DNA of 64,000 bases from Epiperipatus broadwayi (lineage: Eukaryota > Onychophora > Udeonychophora > Euonychophora > Peripatidae), in contig JAQFVV010000027.1 of assembly GCA_028023455.1 (NCBI GenBank), positions 4,399,845 through 4,463,844 on the forward strand. The letters are read 5' to 3'. Numbering within the stretch: the stretch's first letter is position 1; each line of letters opens with the position of its first letter. The translations under genes and the position numbers were made by a program. Positions 21,166 to 33,414 of this stretch are shown in pieces. The notes under the pieces were generated by a model, which was not told the origin of the DNA, searched no databases, and was given only the letters and a program-made list of their open reading frames with translations.

Positions 21166-23890
21166 GGTGATGTGATGTGATATATTTGGCTTCTCCTTAA
21201 ACGAGGTCAAGAGTATCTCAGCAATTATGCCCAGATAAACCTGTTAGCCACTTTATTTTCCATTCCCCACTCTAAGTCTGCCCATATTCTGCCGCATTCC
21301 ATTTCCACAACATAATCCTTGTCAACTCTATGGCCTTTATATCTAAATCCCCCTTATCTTTTCGCAAACCCAGCATAAAAACTAATAACTCACTTTCTGT
21401 AAAGTCATTTGGTTCATACCTATTCTCCCATAACTTCATTATCTGTACCCTTTCTGCTTTCAAGCATTTACATTCAATCAAAAGATACCTAATATTTTTT
21501 ATACCTTCCTTACACAATTTGCGCACTAAATCACCCATAGTTTTCCATTTACATGTATATTCTCTTGTTGCTAAAGATCCTGTTCGAGCCTTAAACAATA
21601 AACTACTTTCCTTACTATTATCATAAATTAACTCGCATCCAATATTCCGTTTACTTCTATATATATTTAAACTCTTCTTACCCTCCATACTAGTTCTCCA
21701 TCTCTCCAACTCCCTATTTTTTATTAATGATTCTATTCTTTTATCCCATTCCTTACCACTATAACAATCAACAATCCTCCTAACACAATCATCCCACCTT
21801 TTATACAAGTATACTGATATAAATTCTTTATCCAAATCTTTTGCATATTGCATTACCTTTCTCACCCATCTTGTTACCTGCCCTTTACTCATAAACCAAT
21901 TAAATACTATTTTGGCTATTCTTTTACTATCCATAAACTGCAACCTACCAAACATTTTCATTTTACTTTTTGCATCTCCCATATAAAAACTTGACCATCC
22001 CATTTCACCTTGAATTGCCTCCTTTGCTGTCCACATCTCTGGATCTAATGCACATCTTCCTACTTCCCTTTGTACTTTCTCTAAATAATCTAACCCTTTT
22101 ACTAACACATAATGCATCATAACCATATGTTAACCATGCTACTGCAACTCCCTTCCATACAATTCTAGCTACATCATATTTATTATATGAAAATACTGTT
22201 AGTTTCTTTACCAAACCCTTTCTTTTCTTTGCTTCATTTACCAATTTTTTCTCCCATTCATCCAAGCAATTTTCCTGATTACATAAGACAATTCCCAAAT
22301 ACCTATATCTATCCACCACACTTAACTTTATATCCCCCCAATAAAAATTCTACATCTTCTCTTTCCCCAGTGTTAACCATCATTATATTTGATTTTTCTT
22401 CACTAAATTTAATCCCCATCTCTTTACCCACCCTTGCACATGTCCGCAACATAATTTCCATATCTTCTCTTCTTTCTGCACACAAAAAGATATCTGCAAA
22501 AAAAGACCCGACAAAGTATATACTCCCTTGCCACCTATTAACGGTATCTCTACCCCTCTTCCTAGTCTTTCTATTGCTTTCTCCATTTCACTCATAAACA
22601 ACAAAAACAAAATAGGTAGCACAGGGCATCCTAGCCTTAATCCCACCCCATTTTTAACTTTAACTGATTCTATATCCCCTAACTGGTAAGTATAATAATT
22701 ATTTTCATATAATTTCTTAATAATATTTGCTAAATCTTCATCCATTCCCAAATTGGCTAACCTTACCCATAATCTATTTCTATTTACTCTATCATATGCT
22801 TTTTCTATATCTATAAAACTCATATATAATAATCTACCTGAATTCCTACTCATCTCCATAAGTTGTGTAACTACAAACAAACTATCTCCTATACGCCTAT
22901 CTGACCTAAAACCTCCTTGAATTTCCCCCACTACATTATTCTCTTCCATCCATTTTACAACTCTTCCAGCTACCATATATGAGAAAACTTTATATAAAAC
23001 TGATCTTAATGCTATTGGTCTATAATTATTTAACTCTCTACGATTTTTACCCTTTCCTTTAAATAATAATCTTATTCTTGTATTACTCCAATTACCCGGG
23101 AAAACTCTCTTCTGTGCCATCTTATTAAAACATGATAACTTTGATTTTGGTCTATGCCCTAGATCCATTACCATTTCTGCTGCCCATTCATCTAAACCTC
23201 TCACCTTTTCACTTTTCAATCTCTTTCCTGCCTCATTCAGTTCATTTTTTGTGAACCTAATATTCCCATTACTACCTGCTTTCATGTTTTTTATCACTAA
23301 TTCCTTCACATCCAACATCTTTTCTATATCCATTACATATCTATTTAAGATTCTCTCTACCTCTTCTCTAGAGCTGCACTCTATTCCCTCATCATCTATT
23401 AATACTATCTCTATTTCCCCTACATTTCTCCTTTTAATGTAATTCCAAAATTTTTAACTCCCATCTCTTCCACTTTTATTAATATCCTCCAAAAATTTAC
23501 TATTTAATTTCATCCTCTCTCTATAATTATCCATTTTAGCCAACTTCTTCTTTTCTATGTACTTTCCCCATTTACCATTAATATCGTTTTCACTTTATTT
23601 ATTCTTAATAGCACACTTATATTCTCTGCATGCTTCTTTCCTCTCTTTTACACTTTTACTAACTCTCATTTTTTTATTACTTTTATTCCTCTGCATATTA
23701 TCAACTAAAACCCTATTTGCCACTTTTCCTATTTCACCACACCAGTCCTTATATTCATCCCCAACCAACTGCTCCACATTACTAACCATTTCTATTACAA
23801 TAAAGTTATGATCACTATTACATTCTCTTCATTATCAAACACCTTAATTTTCTGTATTTTATTCATTCCCTCTTTCTCCACCTTCTAACT
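21166..23890 (-). mobile_element. LINE (family 1), copy 2, most complete
   Basis: Non-LTR retrotransposon cut off inside its endonuclease domain. The SDH motif that ends the APE-type nuclease is at 23,809-23,817. Then come a linker (VEQLVGDEYKDWCGEIGKVA) and the RT domain from about 23,080: NNYRPIALRSVLYKVF, GGFRSDRRIGDSLFVVTQLM, FIDIEKAYDRVNRNRLW (first catalytic Asp), a degraded GxxQGCP block and PILFLLFMSEME. The thumb region (RYRYLGIVL, KKLTVFSYNKYDVARIVW) and a zinc-knuckle-like end (RKLCKEGIKNIRYLLIECKC, its His now Tyr) follow to the stop at 21,272. At least three frame breaks occur (near 22,125, 22,350 and 22,505). The 3' UTR ends in ATCACATCACATCA at 21,166. The clade is undetermined; I-like or R1/jockey-like possible. 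Confidence 0.9.
22489..22507 (-). other. LINE catalytic FADD box lacking one Asp codon
   Basis: Copy 1 reads TTTGCAGATGATGTCTTT (F-A-D-D-V-F). Here the corresponding bases read TTTGCAGATATCTTT (F-A-D-I-F): a three-base loss removes one of the two metal-binding Asp residues. An A/T run just upstream also shifts the frame. Confidence 0.8.
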
Positions 23891-25010
23891 GCCTTGACAA
23901 GTAGCTTTTTTGTAATCTGACATTTTTTCTAATATCATCGTTTTTACAACATTGTTTAAAGAAAATAATTTGATTAACCAAAAACATGTTTATTTGCAAT
24001 TTTACTATAATTCTAGATAATTTTAATCCAATAATTTATACAATAAATATTGAAATTCAATATTATTAATAATTTATTTTAAACAGAAATATTTTAATAT
24101 TAGAAATAGAATGTTATATTATCAGACAATGCAAATACACCCTGAAGCTACTTACCAGTTTAGCTTCTATGTAATGAATCTAATTATAATAATGAATATG
24201 AAAATATCGTAATTTTGTAATAAATATTGAAAAAAATTAAACTTTTAAAGCATACTTCATTAGGTATAAGAGAAATAAATAAATAATCATTCAGAGTTTT
24301 TATAAAAAAGACAAATAATGAAGATTTTGTTAATTTTCAAAAACCAAAATAATCTTTCTAGAAATGATGAAATAATAAGCTTTTTGTTTTGATTATAATC
24401 TCATTTCTTTAATATTTTTAAGAATAAAATGTGAATATTCAGAATTTATATCAGTAATAAACAAAAATATCTATCAAATGAAGGCAAATTTATTATTTTC
24501 TGATAAGTGATAATGGTTTAATCATAAATTTAATATTGAGTGTTTAGCATAACTGAGAACAAAGGACATTAACAACTTGCAAGAGGGTTAGCTTCTATTT
24601 TTAAAAATAAAACCTATACAAATAAAATCAAAGTGTCTATATATTCTTTTGATTTTAAGTAATTATTGTACCATTGTTATGTAAAAATAATTACTAATTT
24701 TTAATAAACTACACAAAAATAAATGTTTTTCTGTTCCAACAGTCTTCTTAAAAAATCCTTGCAAATTCTTGTAAGACAATAACTAAAAACTAAATTCATT
24801 AAGCACATGAAGACATGACTTAATTACTTGTATCTTTTGCTGTCTCTAGAAAATATTAACCTTTTCACAAACACAAAAATCTTATAAACAATTTTTAACA
24901 TGCATGAATTTCATTTCAAACACTAGAAATGCAGTGCCATTGTTAACATTCTCACCATTTAAATTTGTATTAAGTCCATCGCAAAATATCCATATATTAA
25001 ACAATATATA
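23891..25010. other. AT-rich stretch without recognised content
   Basis: Extremely AT-rich DNA, no coding pattern or structured repeat seen. Confidence 0.5.
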
Positions 25011-25013
25011 TAT

Positions 25014-25392
25014 ATAATTAGAGGCAATTTGAACCCAGACTTTCAAGCATCTTCAGTGATCAACTCCATCTTATACAACCAATACACATAGCCATATACA
25101 TTCAAAGAAGATAAATCACCAATATACATATTTCATGTTAAACTAGCACTCGTCAGTTGAGCTGCATCATCATTTCTTATGGATATATATATAATCAGTG
25201 CTCAGTTTATATTAAGGTAGCAAATCTTCAAACTTTAATGGATCAACTGATGAGTGTTGGTTTAGCATGATATATGTATATTGAAGATCATTTATTTTCT
25301 TTGCATGTATGCGGTCGTGTGTATCTGTTGTATAAAAGGGATTGGATCATCAAAGGGAGCTTAAAAGTCTGGATTCAAATCCCCTCTAATTA
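25014..25392. mobile_element. F1 foldback element, long form
   Basis: Left arm: TAATTAGAGGCAATTTGAAC, CCAGACTTTCAAGC, CCATCTTATACAACCAATAC. Right arm, inverse: GTATCTGTTGTATAAAAGGG, GAAAGTCTGGATTCAAATC, CCCTCTAATTA. The core holds a second, inner inverted pair (AGCACTCGTCAGTTGAGC against CAACTGATGAGTGTTGG) and ATATAATCAGTGCTCAGTTT. So it is a palindrome inside a palindrome. Terminal TAATTA may be part of the repeat or a duplicated target. Confidence 0.75.
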
Positions 25393-25396
25393 CATT

Positions 25397-27150
25397 TAGC
25401 TTAAAGTATAATTACTATACATGTATATTATATATATATATTGTAACGAGCACATACGTACATTACATTATTTTTTATTAGTAAACATATAAAAAAAAAA
25501 AGTTCGCCAATAAAAATTTCTTTTTTAAGAATTAAAAACTGAAAATTAAAAAATCATCTTAAACTCGCATATATATAAAATCGCACAGATAAATAATTAT
25601 TAAAATAAAATTATTAAAAAAAGAGTAGTTTAAAACTAAATTTTCAGAAAAGATTTAGAGATAAAAATATATGTTTAAGTTTGAAAACAAATTAATTAAT
25701 CTTTTGTAAAATGGAAATGATTATTTTAATTAGTAAACTAGCCTTTGGGCATTTAAATGTATAAGCATTGGTCAGATAGGAAAACAATAGAAACTTTTAG
25801 CAAATGAAAGAAATCCATCGGGAAATCGGACTTCAACGAAAAGGTTTTCACCATCATGACATAATGTTGAGTTAATCCACAAAATTATTATAAAAGGAAA
25901 GGTTTGAAAATAAAAGAGTTAGTTGGTTATTACGAGTGGACAGATATGTGTTAGTGCGGAGTTAAAGGAGAAGGGATTGAAAAGACGCACTCTTCAATCC
26001 CTTCAGTTCTGCTAGGAAGAAAGAGAAATGAACTATCGTTTTCTACATTGAGGACCAGCTGGAGTAAAAAACCTCCGGATGAATAAATAAAATGGCCAAC
26101 AGAATACCAATCTTTTTTGGATGGCGTGGGAATTCACGTTCAAATGGCAAGCAACAGATAAAGATGAACTGTTTTAAACCATAAGAACTTTATAATTAAT
26201 GAACATTAAATTAAAAACTTTCCGTATTTAAAATAATTAAGAAATAGAATCCTATCTGACCAACGTTATTTATTAATTAGTTATAATTTTATTTAATGTA
26301 TTTCTTTTGTAAAATCATTTCCATTTATTTATTTATTTGTTCTTTAAGTTTTATTATGATTTCTGTTTTTCATTAAACTAGTTATATAAATATTAAACTT
26401 AAGTCGGGCATGAATGGCTATATAGATTTGTAAAGTTATATCAGGGGAAGGTAATCTTAGGTTATTCATTTCGTAGTTGAATTAGGTCAATGGATTGGAT
26501 ATATTGGTGTAATTAGTAGATGTAGTACGAGATTCGCTATGGGCAGAATCGCTATTATACACTGCACACACTTGTTTTGTCTATGGGAGGAATTATAAAA
26601 TGGAGACTGCAGTTCCTTCCTATGAAGTTTTTTTTTATTGCTCTCATTGTCAGATAGATGTAATATTCCTATCTGACGAGAAGCAGTTTCTTCTCTTAAC
26701 CTAATTGTGCTGCCGTATTCGTATTACATTGAACACATCGATATATCAGATGGATTGAAGTTTGGTTTGACTGCGAACCTTTGGCCTAAGGTTAAACAAG
26801 GATTGAATATTTTCTTTTCAAATGCAAATCTATGTAGTCTATTCATACTTGACACTCTAAATAAAGATGCATTAAATTTAAGTTGGGTATAGATGCTTGC
26901 ATGGGTTCGTTACCAGTTGATTATGTTTTTGGTTTTCATATTCGATCAAAATATATATTGACATTCGGTAAATACTGATACCTTACGGTGAGTATCTAAA
27001 ATGTATTTACTCAGATGTCTTTTAAGTTATTGGTGTTAATGCAAGCATCTTATGGTGAATGCCATTGGGTTACTTATAAATTTCCTTCTGCAATTGACGG
27101 TATCAATGATTTTGTATTTTGATCGTTTATGTTTATTTTGAAATGTTTTT
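25397..27150. other. Repeat-poor, less AT-rich stretch; possible host sequence
   Basis: Unlike its surroundings this stretch has mixed composition and no family seen elsewhere in the window. TTGGTCAGATAGGA (25,769-25,782) recurs inverted at 26,250-26,264 and, in part, at 26,650-26,685, so the 0.5 kb between the first two could be a small inverted-repeat element. Inside are a TATAAAAGG box (25,891), a perfect 12-bp-stem hairpin at 25,970-26,004 and an AATAAATAAAATGG signal (26,081). A 61-codon frame at 26,707-26,892 is unrecognised. It could hold a host exon, promoter or non-coding RNA, or a single-copy element; I cannot tell which. Confidence 0.35.
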
Positions 27151-27712
27151 GACCGTGGAATCTATGTAACCAATCTATACTCAACATTTTTAAACAAATC
27201 TGTGCGAACTTAATTAAAATGTAAACTTATAATATTATAAAAATTAAAATGTAAATTTAAATTATAAAATCAAATTAAAATCTAAAATAAATATACTAAA
27301 ATAATAATGTTAAATTTTATATATATATATGTGCGTAAATAAATGTCTGTATGTTAATTACTGGCAGTGGCTTATTTTGTTTATTTTTAAAATTATTCTT
27401 AGATAAGAATTTTTTTTTTATGAATATAAATCTCTGCTATTCCAATGAGCTAGTGACTTGGGCTAATGACCGGATATCAAAATATATTTATTAAAATAAA
27501 AATAAAAAAAAGTTTTTTTTTTACTTACGTATTTGCCTACTTTATAAATTTTTCTAGGTTCAAATGCCTAGATGGTGCCCTGTAGTGCAGATCACGTTAA
27601 GATCTTTCTCCAGATCGTTATAATATATATATTATTTAAAAATGCTTTTATTTGATTTAATAAATAATGCACTAAAAATTTTAAATATATATATATTTAG
27701 CCACAATTTATA
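27151..27712. other. AT-rich stretch without recognised content
   Basis: Simple AT-rich DNA with short TA runs; nothing else recognised. Confidence 0.5.
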
Positions 27713-27714
27713 TT

Positions 27715-27830
27715 TAACTTGATATAAAAGTATAGAGTATGCATAAATTAATTAATTCAATCACTAGTTTTAAAACTAATGATTGAATTAATTAATTTAT
27801 AGACACCATACACTTTTATTTCAAGTTACA
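27715..27830. repeat. Short AT-rich foldback
   Basis: AACTTGATATAAAAGTATAG and ATAAATTAATTAATTCAATC are mirrored by GATTGAATTAATTAATTTAT and CACTTTTATTTCAAGTT around TAGTTTTAAAACTA. Stem about 50 bases with a few mismatches. MITE-like. Bases 27,831-28,440 show nothing further. Confidence 0.65.
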
Positions 27831-28440
27831 TACAACAACCAAATTTTGCTTAAATAAAACCATATTTTTTAAATAAAACATTACATATATATATATGTAG
27901 TGGTATACCCATGTTTTCATTTGTCACTTTCTATACTTTGTAAATTGCTAAATAAAAAAGCAATCAAGGCCATATATGTGTAATAAAAATGTTTATTTTC
28001 ATTTTAAATAAATTTAGAATAAATGAGTCATTTATTTATTAAAATTAAAAATAATACTTTTAATTTAAATTACTATCTGAGAACAATCATTGCTTTATTA
28101 AAATTAGAAGAAAGAAATTACACATTCAAAATTAAGGGTTTAAAAATATAGGCTGCATTATGTTATTATAGGCAGAAATGATTTTCAGAAAAAGAATACA
28201 TTCTTTCCTTTAAAAAATTTTGTATTTTAACCTTACCTTATCTTAAAAATAAATTCTGGACTTGTAGTAAGCAAAATGTATTGTAAGTAGAAAAACCCTT
28301 AGAAAGGAAAGAGGCATGAGGCTCTCTTCATTTAGTATCTATGTTTTAAAATTCATTTTATATTTGTCTGTGTGCATTTTATTGGTACAAATATATTTAA
28401 CCTCACACTTTTAATTTTTAAAGCATAGAATTCTGCAGTC

Positions 28441-28565
28441 AAAATATATATATTGGAATTCATTTACCTTTTTCACATGTATGTGGTTATGTGTATCGGT
28501 TGTATAAGATGGAGTGGATAGCTGTAGTGAGTTTAAAAGTCTGAGTTCAAATCCATTCTAATTAC
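28441..28565 (+). repeat. F1 right arm (half element)
   Basis: Contains CACATGTATGTGGTTATGTG, ATCGGTTGTATAAGATGGAG and AAAAGTCTGAGTTCAAATCC, ending CTAATTACA. Only the forward arm is present. In this orientation it looks like a decayed tRNA-derived SINE with a GAGTTCAAATCC B box, which may be the ancestral unit of the F1 palindromes. Confidence 0.6.
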
Positions 28566-28569
28566 ATTA

Positions 28570-29640
28570 AATTCTACATTTATATCTTGCTTGAGGCAGC
28601 ACAGAACATTGAACCTGCAATTAGGTCAAGTGGGAGTCTGAAGTACTACTATCTCAAGGACTGCATCTACTAAAAGGGGAATGGAAAAAATTAATGTGTG
28701 TGATGAGGATAAGAAAAGAGTTGTGTAGAAGTTATTATTAAGAAGATATCCTAGAAAACGATTTGAATGAATTTGAGCAAAGGAAAGGCAGTGTAGCACA
28801 ATACATTTAGGTATTAGAACTGGAAAAACTGAAACAAAAATAAAAAAAATATTAGGGAGTAGTAAAGCATTGGTGGTCGAGAGGTCAGCGACAGCTGCTT
28901 TACAAGCAGTTGTCCTGGGATAGCGGGTTCGCTTCCTGGCTGATGCTATGACACATGAGAAAAAAAAGAATATTAGGGAGTATTTATATTGAAATATAAA
29001 TGAGTTTATAAAAAATAATTATAAAATAATGCTTGTAAATAATAATGTTGGTCATGTTAGCGAAATTGATGCAGTGGATAATATATGAATATGTGTGAAA
29101 ATGATGGATTGAAAATTGACATTTTAATTAAGTATATGATAGGGAATTTTCTAATTGAAACAGAATCTGAAGTAGGATGTTGATTATGTGATGGTAAATA
29201 AAGAGAATTTAAAAATAAAATAAAAAGGATTAAAGTGTTTGATAAGATATAAAAAAGATATAATAGTGATCACATTTCTATGCTGAGAAAAATGTTATTT
29301 GAGTACAAAAATAGTTTGTAGTTATATATGAATAAAAATTATAAAAAGTATGAAATGACGTATGTAACACTAAAAGGAAGCTTATTGTTATTTGGTGAAA
29401 GGGCAGAAACTTTACATACCAGAGAAAGAAAGTAAAAATGGAATAAGAGTTAAATTGTAGGTGTAGTTTATGTGAAGATGGGAGAATATTGAATATTAAT
29501 TTTTGGAGTGCTGGAGGGTGAAAAAAAAATCATGATAAATTATATGAAGAATGGCAGAAATTGAAAGATAAAAAGAATAAAAGAGGTAATGATTTATGAT
29601 TTATTTTTTTGACAAAATAAGGAAATATAAAGTTTGTTAT
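28570..29640 (+). pseudogene. Decayed LINE endonuclease region (family 1 or a sister)
   Basis: Near its middle this stretch reads DYVMVNKE (29,182-29,205), then RIKVFDK, and SDHIS (29,265-29,279). That is the end of an APE-type LINE endonuclease, where the DYV/L block precedes the SDH catalytic motif. The bases around RIKVFD and SDH closely resemble those of the LINE at 23.8 kb. The sequence is A-rich on the plus strand, full of stops, and interrupted by SINE-A. The reading past 29,300 (MNKNYKKYEM) is not recognisable. It is cut off where RTE copy B begins. Confidence 0.6.
28862..28968 (+). repeat. SINE-A copy 3, intact, with 14-bp target duplication
   Basis: The best copy of family A: GGTGGTCGAGAGGTCAGC (A box), GCTTTACAAGCAGTTG as an anticodon-arm-like hairpin, GCGGGTTCGCTTCC (B box) and the ending ATGACACATGAG plus A's. 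AATATTAGGGAGTA occurs at 28,848-28,861 and 28,969-28,982, a clean target duplication inside the decayed LINE. Length without tail is about 98 bases, essentially a tRNA-like head and a very short tail. Confidence 0.9.
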
Positions 29641-29654
29641 AAAAACTAATCATA

Positions 29655-30195
29655 AAATTAATCATAGAATTAAACTTGGTTGGAGTGTTTTTGGTAGAAA
29701 TAACTTGATACTAAAAGGAAATATGCCTATGTGTTTGAAAAGGAAGGTTTTTAATAAATGCGTTTTACCAGTTCTTACTTATGGATCTGAGACTTGGACA
29801 CTTAATGGAAGAGCAATACAGACTTCAAAACACTCAAAGAAGTATGGAGAGATGCATGTTGGGAATAACAAGAAGAGATCAAAAATGCAATATATGGGTA
29901 ACAGAACAAACAGGTGTTACTGACCTCATTGAAAAAATTAAAAGATTGAAATGGAGTTGAGCTGGACATATTGCTAGAAGAGATGATAATAGATGGACAA
30001 TTGAAATCTTAAAATGGATTCCAAGAGATTTTAAAAGACCCAGAAAGAGACCACATGTGAGATAGATGGATGAAATAAGAAAGGTGCAGGGGTGATGTGG
30101 AGAAGAGAAGCTAAAGATCAGAGAAGATGGATTGAACTTGGAAAGACCTTCATTCTGCAGTGGATTGATAATAGTTGATGATGATGATGATAAAA
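29655..30195 (+). mobile_element. RTE-like element, copy B (5'-truncated)
   Basis: Same family as copy A. Frame 29,705-29,923 reads NMPMCLKRKVFNKCVLPVLT, YGSETWTLNGRAIQ and then shifts; later frames give GVTDLIEKIKRLKW, RKRPHVR and RREAKDQRWIELG. Tail TGATGATGATGATGAT at about 30,177-30,192. It begins 25 bases downstream of where copy D begins, relative to the family sequence. Frameshifts and stops make it non-coding. Confidence 0.85.
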
Positions 30196-31420
30196 ACTAA
30201 TGAATATTTTTTATTAAAATGGGATAGGATAAAGAAAACCAGAATTAGAGAAATAATTGGATAATAAAAAGAAAGAAATGTATGATTTTACTGTAGTATA
30301 TATGGGTTTTGGAGACAAAGAATGTTTAACTTGGCTAACATAATTTTTGGGTACATAGTTAATGTATTAACTCCTTCAGCTTTGTTTAATAAGCCATTGT
30401 ACAACACATCATATCATTAAAAATAATATTGGAACCAAAACCTGAAAATTTTGTCTAAATTAAGGACTTAATGATTAATTCACACTAAAATGTGGGAATA
30501 GATTTCTATATGTGTTGCCAAACATTTTTTTATCTTCAGATGAGTGACCATATGATGAATAAACAAATAACTATTTTAAATATACTTCTTTTTTGCTTTA
30601 CCTTTCCTTAAAGAGATAAACTAATTTAACATTTAATCTTGGCATAGAAAATGCAAATTAGAAAGCAATAACCATAAAAGTAAGTTTGCATAATATTAAA
30701 ATTGGCAGGGCCAATCATATGCAAGCTATAAAAAAAATTATATATAACTAGAATTTTTTTATCTGTGTATGTTATGTTAAATAGAACAATAGAGCAGAAA
30801 ATTCAAGGAGCAATTTGAGTTCATTCTTATACCCAAATTAAGATGTTTTGTAAATCATGGGTGCATAACATATATGTCATGGTTAATCATGAATCAAATC
30901 ATGACTTCTATGCAGCAAAAGCAAGAACAGCCATGTCAGAAATATATCCTATATGATTAGATACAGTTCTTTAAATGTCAGATTAGTTTATTACTTAAGA
31001 GCATTCAATGGCAGTTGGGTCTGTCATAAGTAAGGTAATAAATCAAAGATTGGAGAGGAAAGTCAGAGTTTTTGATATTGATACACATTGATGACAAATT
31101 AAAGTGAAGGTCAGAATGATTTAGAACTATAAACATATACACTATAGTATCATATTCAAAGAGAGATCCAAATTTTTTCTGCTCTCTGAATACTTTCTGG
31201 GTATATCTTCCTTAGTGGAGATTTTTACAATTGTAACTGGCATGAACATAATCAAAGTATATTAACCATGTCCATCTTTAGATTTGACACCCAGCATTAT
31301 ATATTTTATCTAACTTAATATGTGCTATTCAAAAATGCCAACAAAATATCGTATGACCAGTGCCTACACATTACTTTTAATTTCACTATTTCTTCTACTC
31401 CAATGGGAGCATTTACAGTA
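30196..31420. other. AT-rich stretch without recognised content
   Basis: No coding pattern, SINE or foldback recognised. Confidence 0.45.
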
Positions 31421-31424
31421 AGCT

Positions 31425-31560
31425 TGAATAATTAATAGATGCTGATGCTTAATAAATCCCTATACAGTGTTGTTTTGTCCATATTCCTAGATTAGTTTCT
31501 CATGTTTTTCATCAGTGATCAGTTTGGATTGTGGAGGTAATGCTTCTGGATTTTTTAATT
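31425..31560 (-). repeat. Probable diverged SINE-C fragment
   Basis: AATCCCTATACAGTG, CCATATTCCTAGATTAGTTT, CTCATG and CATCAGTGATCA follow the reverse order of the SINE-C body (compare 17,090-17,160), but identity is low. Confidence 0.4.
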
Positions 31561-33410
31561 AAATGCAATTTTCTTTGGCAACCATCTTTTTTTTTTAACT
31601 ATTAAACATAAAAGTCAGAAACATCTTAATGTTTTAAATCTAACCCCACTTACTGGTATAGTTGTATAGATATGACACCAATTCAGTATTTACATATGTT
31701 GGTATTCTCAGTTTGTTAATAACTGTATATTGCTATATGTTTTGGATAGGATTGCTATAAAACCTACACAACATAATCTAAATTTTACTTACAGATTGCT
31801 TTTAAGTAAAAAATCTATTTGTCCTATTTCAGTTTATGCTACCTTGGGTGAGCTTTAATAATCATTTGATTATTCATGCTTATACTGAGCATAGAATGGT
31901 AGTAGTAAAAATAAATTTCCTTGCTATTGAAAATTGAATCATGCTTTATATTGTACAATATTGGTACACCCTGATCATGTGTTATTGCATGTATATATTA
32001 TCAAAAATATATATATTTGAATTTTAGATCTTCATTTTATGGGATTATTAATTATTAGAATTGTCATGTGGTCTACATTAAATGTAGCTGCATCTAATCA
32101 TGCCCTACTTGGTTTTGAATGTCTTTTCCATATGTTTATGGCATCATCGATTATACACACACACACATATATATATATATATTACATCTCTGGGTTACCT
32201 GGTCTCCTAAATGATTTCTATATGTGAGTTTTTTATGTGAAATTTTTCTTATATGAAGTTTTTTATGTAAAGATTGGTTATATGGATGTTTAATATCTGT
32301 GTTTAATTGGTTTATAGATAAATAATTAGTTATTATAAATTATTGTACTTTGCACTAACTATAATTTTTGATTAAAATGTATAAGTATTTTAGTTTTTAA
32401 TGAATATTAATGTGAGCACAGCTATTTTTTGTATGTGAGCATAGTCTAATTTTTCTATGTATGCACATATGTATATTTTAATTTTTAATTTTGGATTTTT
32501 TATTTTTATATTTATTTTAATTTAAATAGAATTTAAGCTTGATTAGGAGGGAATGTAGTTTGTTTTTTTTTGTTTGAATTTTGTCATTGATTGGGTAGAT
32601 ATTCTGTGTTAGATTTTGTGACCAATCAGGGGTTTTTTGTTAAATTTTTAATCTTTTACCAAATCTGTAATTTTTGATTATCGCCATTTTACTGGGTATT
32701 TTTTTTCTTTCTGATGAAAACCAGTCCTCTGGTTGAAATATAATATTATTTATTGGATTTATAAGTCTTTTTTTGTTTTTATATATATATATTGTAAAAC
32801 CCATTATATTAGTGTAAAGGTGTGCATATGTTTTCTTTTTAAAGTCAATGATAAATCTAAAACCTCACTATATAGTTGTTTCATTTTGACTTGTTTTATT
32901 TTATTGTATTGTTTAAGAGTAAGTTGCAGTTCGCAGTTTATTTTAGTTCATTACAAATATTTTGATAAAATAGTGATATACTGTTTATGTTCTAACCACA
33001 ATAGGTTTTATTCAAAATAACAAATTACATTCTCATATGTATCAATGTATATATATGTGTGTGTAGTTGATATTTTAAAATGTATTTGTTTATAATAATT
33101 ACTCAATGAATTTTACAGAACATATAAGCTCGAGTGTATCCAATGGTAACTATGGCTTAGAATTTCAGCAAGTCAAAGTAAAATATGTGTCTCGAATAGG
33201 ATGCAAATGGCAGTGGATAAAATCAATAATATTGTCAAAGACATTAAAGTATAATATCAATGTATTAAGCTAATCAAAGAATTGTCTATTAAGAAATACT
33301 AAAATCCTAATTTCCAACATTCTCAATGCCATCTTTGTCAATGATAAGGCCAGATTAGATTCCAAACTTAGATTATTATTATAATTACTGTTGTTATTGT
33401 TGTTATTAAT
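31561..33410. other. AT-rich stretch without recognised content
   Basis: T-rich plus strand with small TA and CA runs (32,154-32,182). Short hydrophobic frames here (such as 32,733-33,020) are explained by composition. Confidence 0.45.
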
Positions 33411-33414
33411 GGTA

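Noticed and set aside
22187-22597. 136-codon plus-strand frame rich in Ser, Pro and Leu
   Set aside because: Antisense of LINE copy 2.
25769-26264. Solo LTR
   Set aside because: A TATA box and polyadenylation-like signal are present, but I found no TG...CA ends, no short flanking duplication and no second copy.
28862-28968. Functional tRNA gene
   Set aside because: No convincing acceptor stem, and the same unit recurs with target duplications, so it is a SINE.
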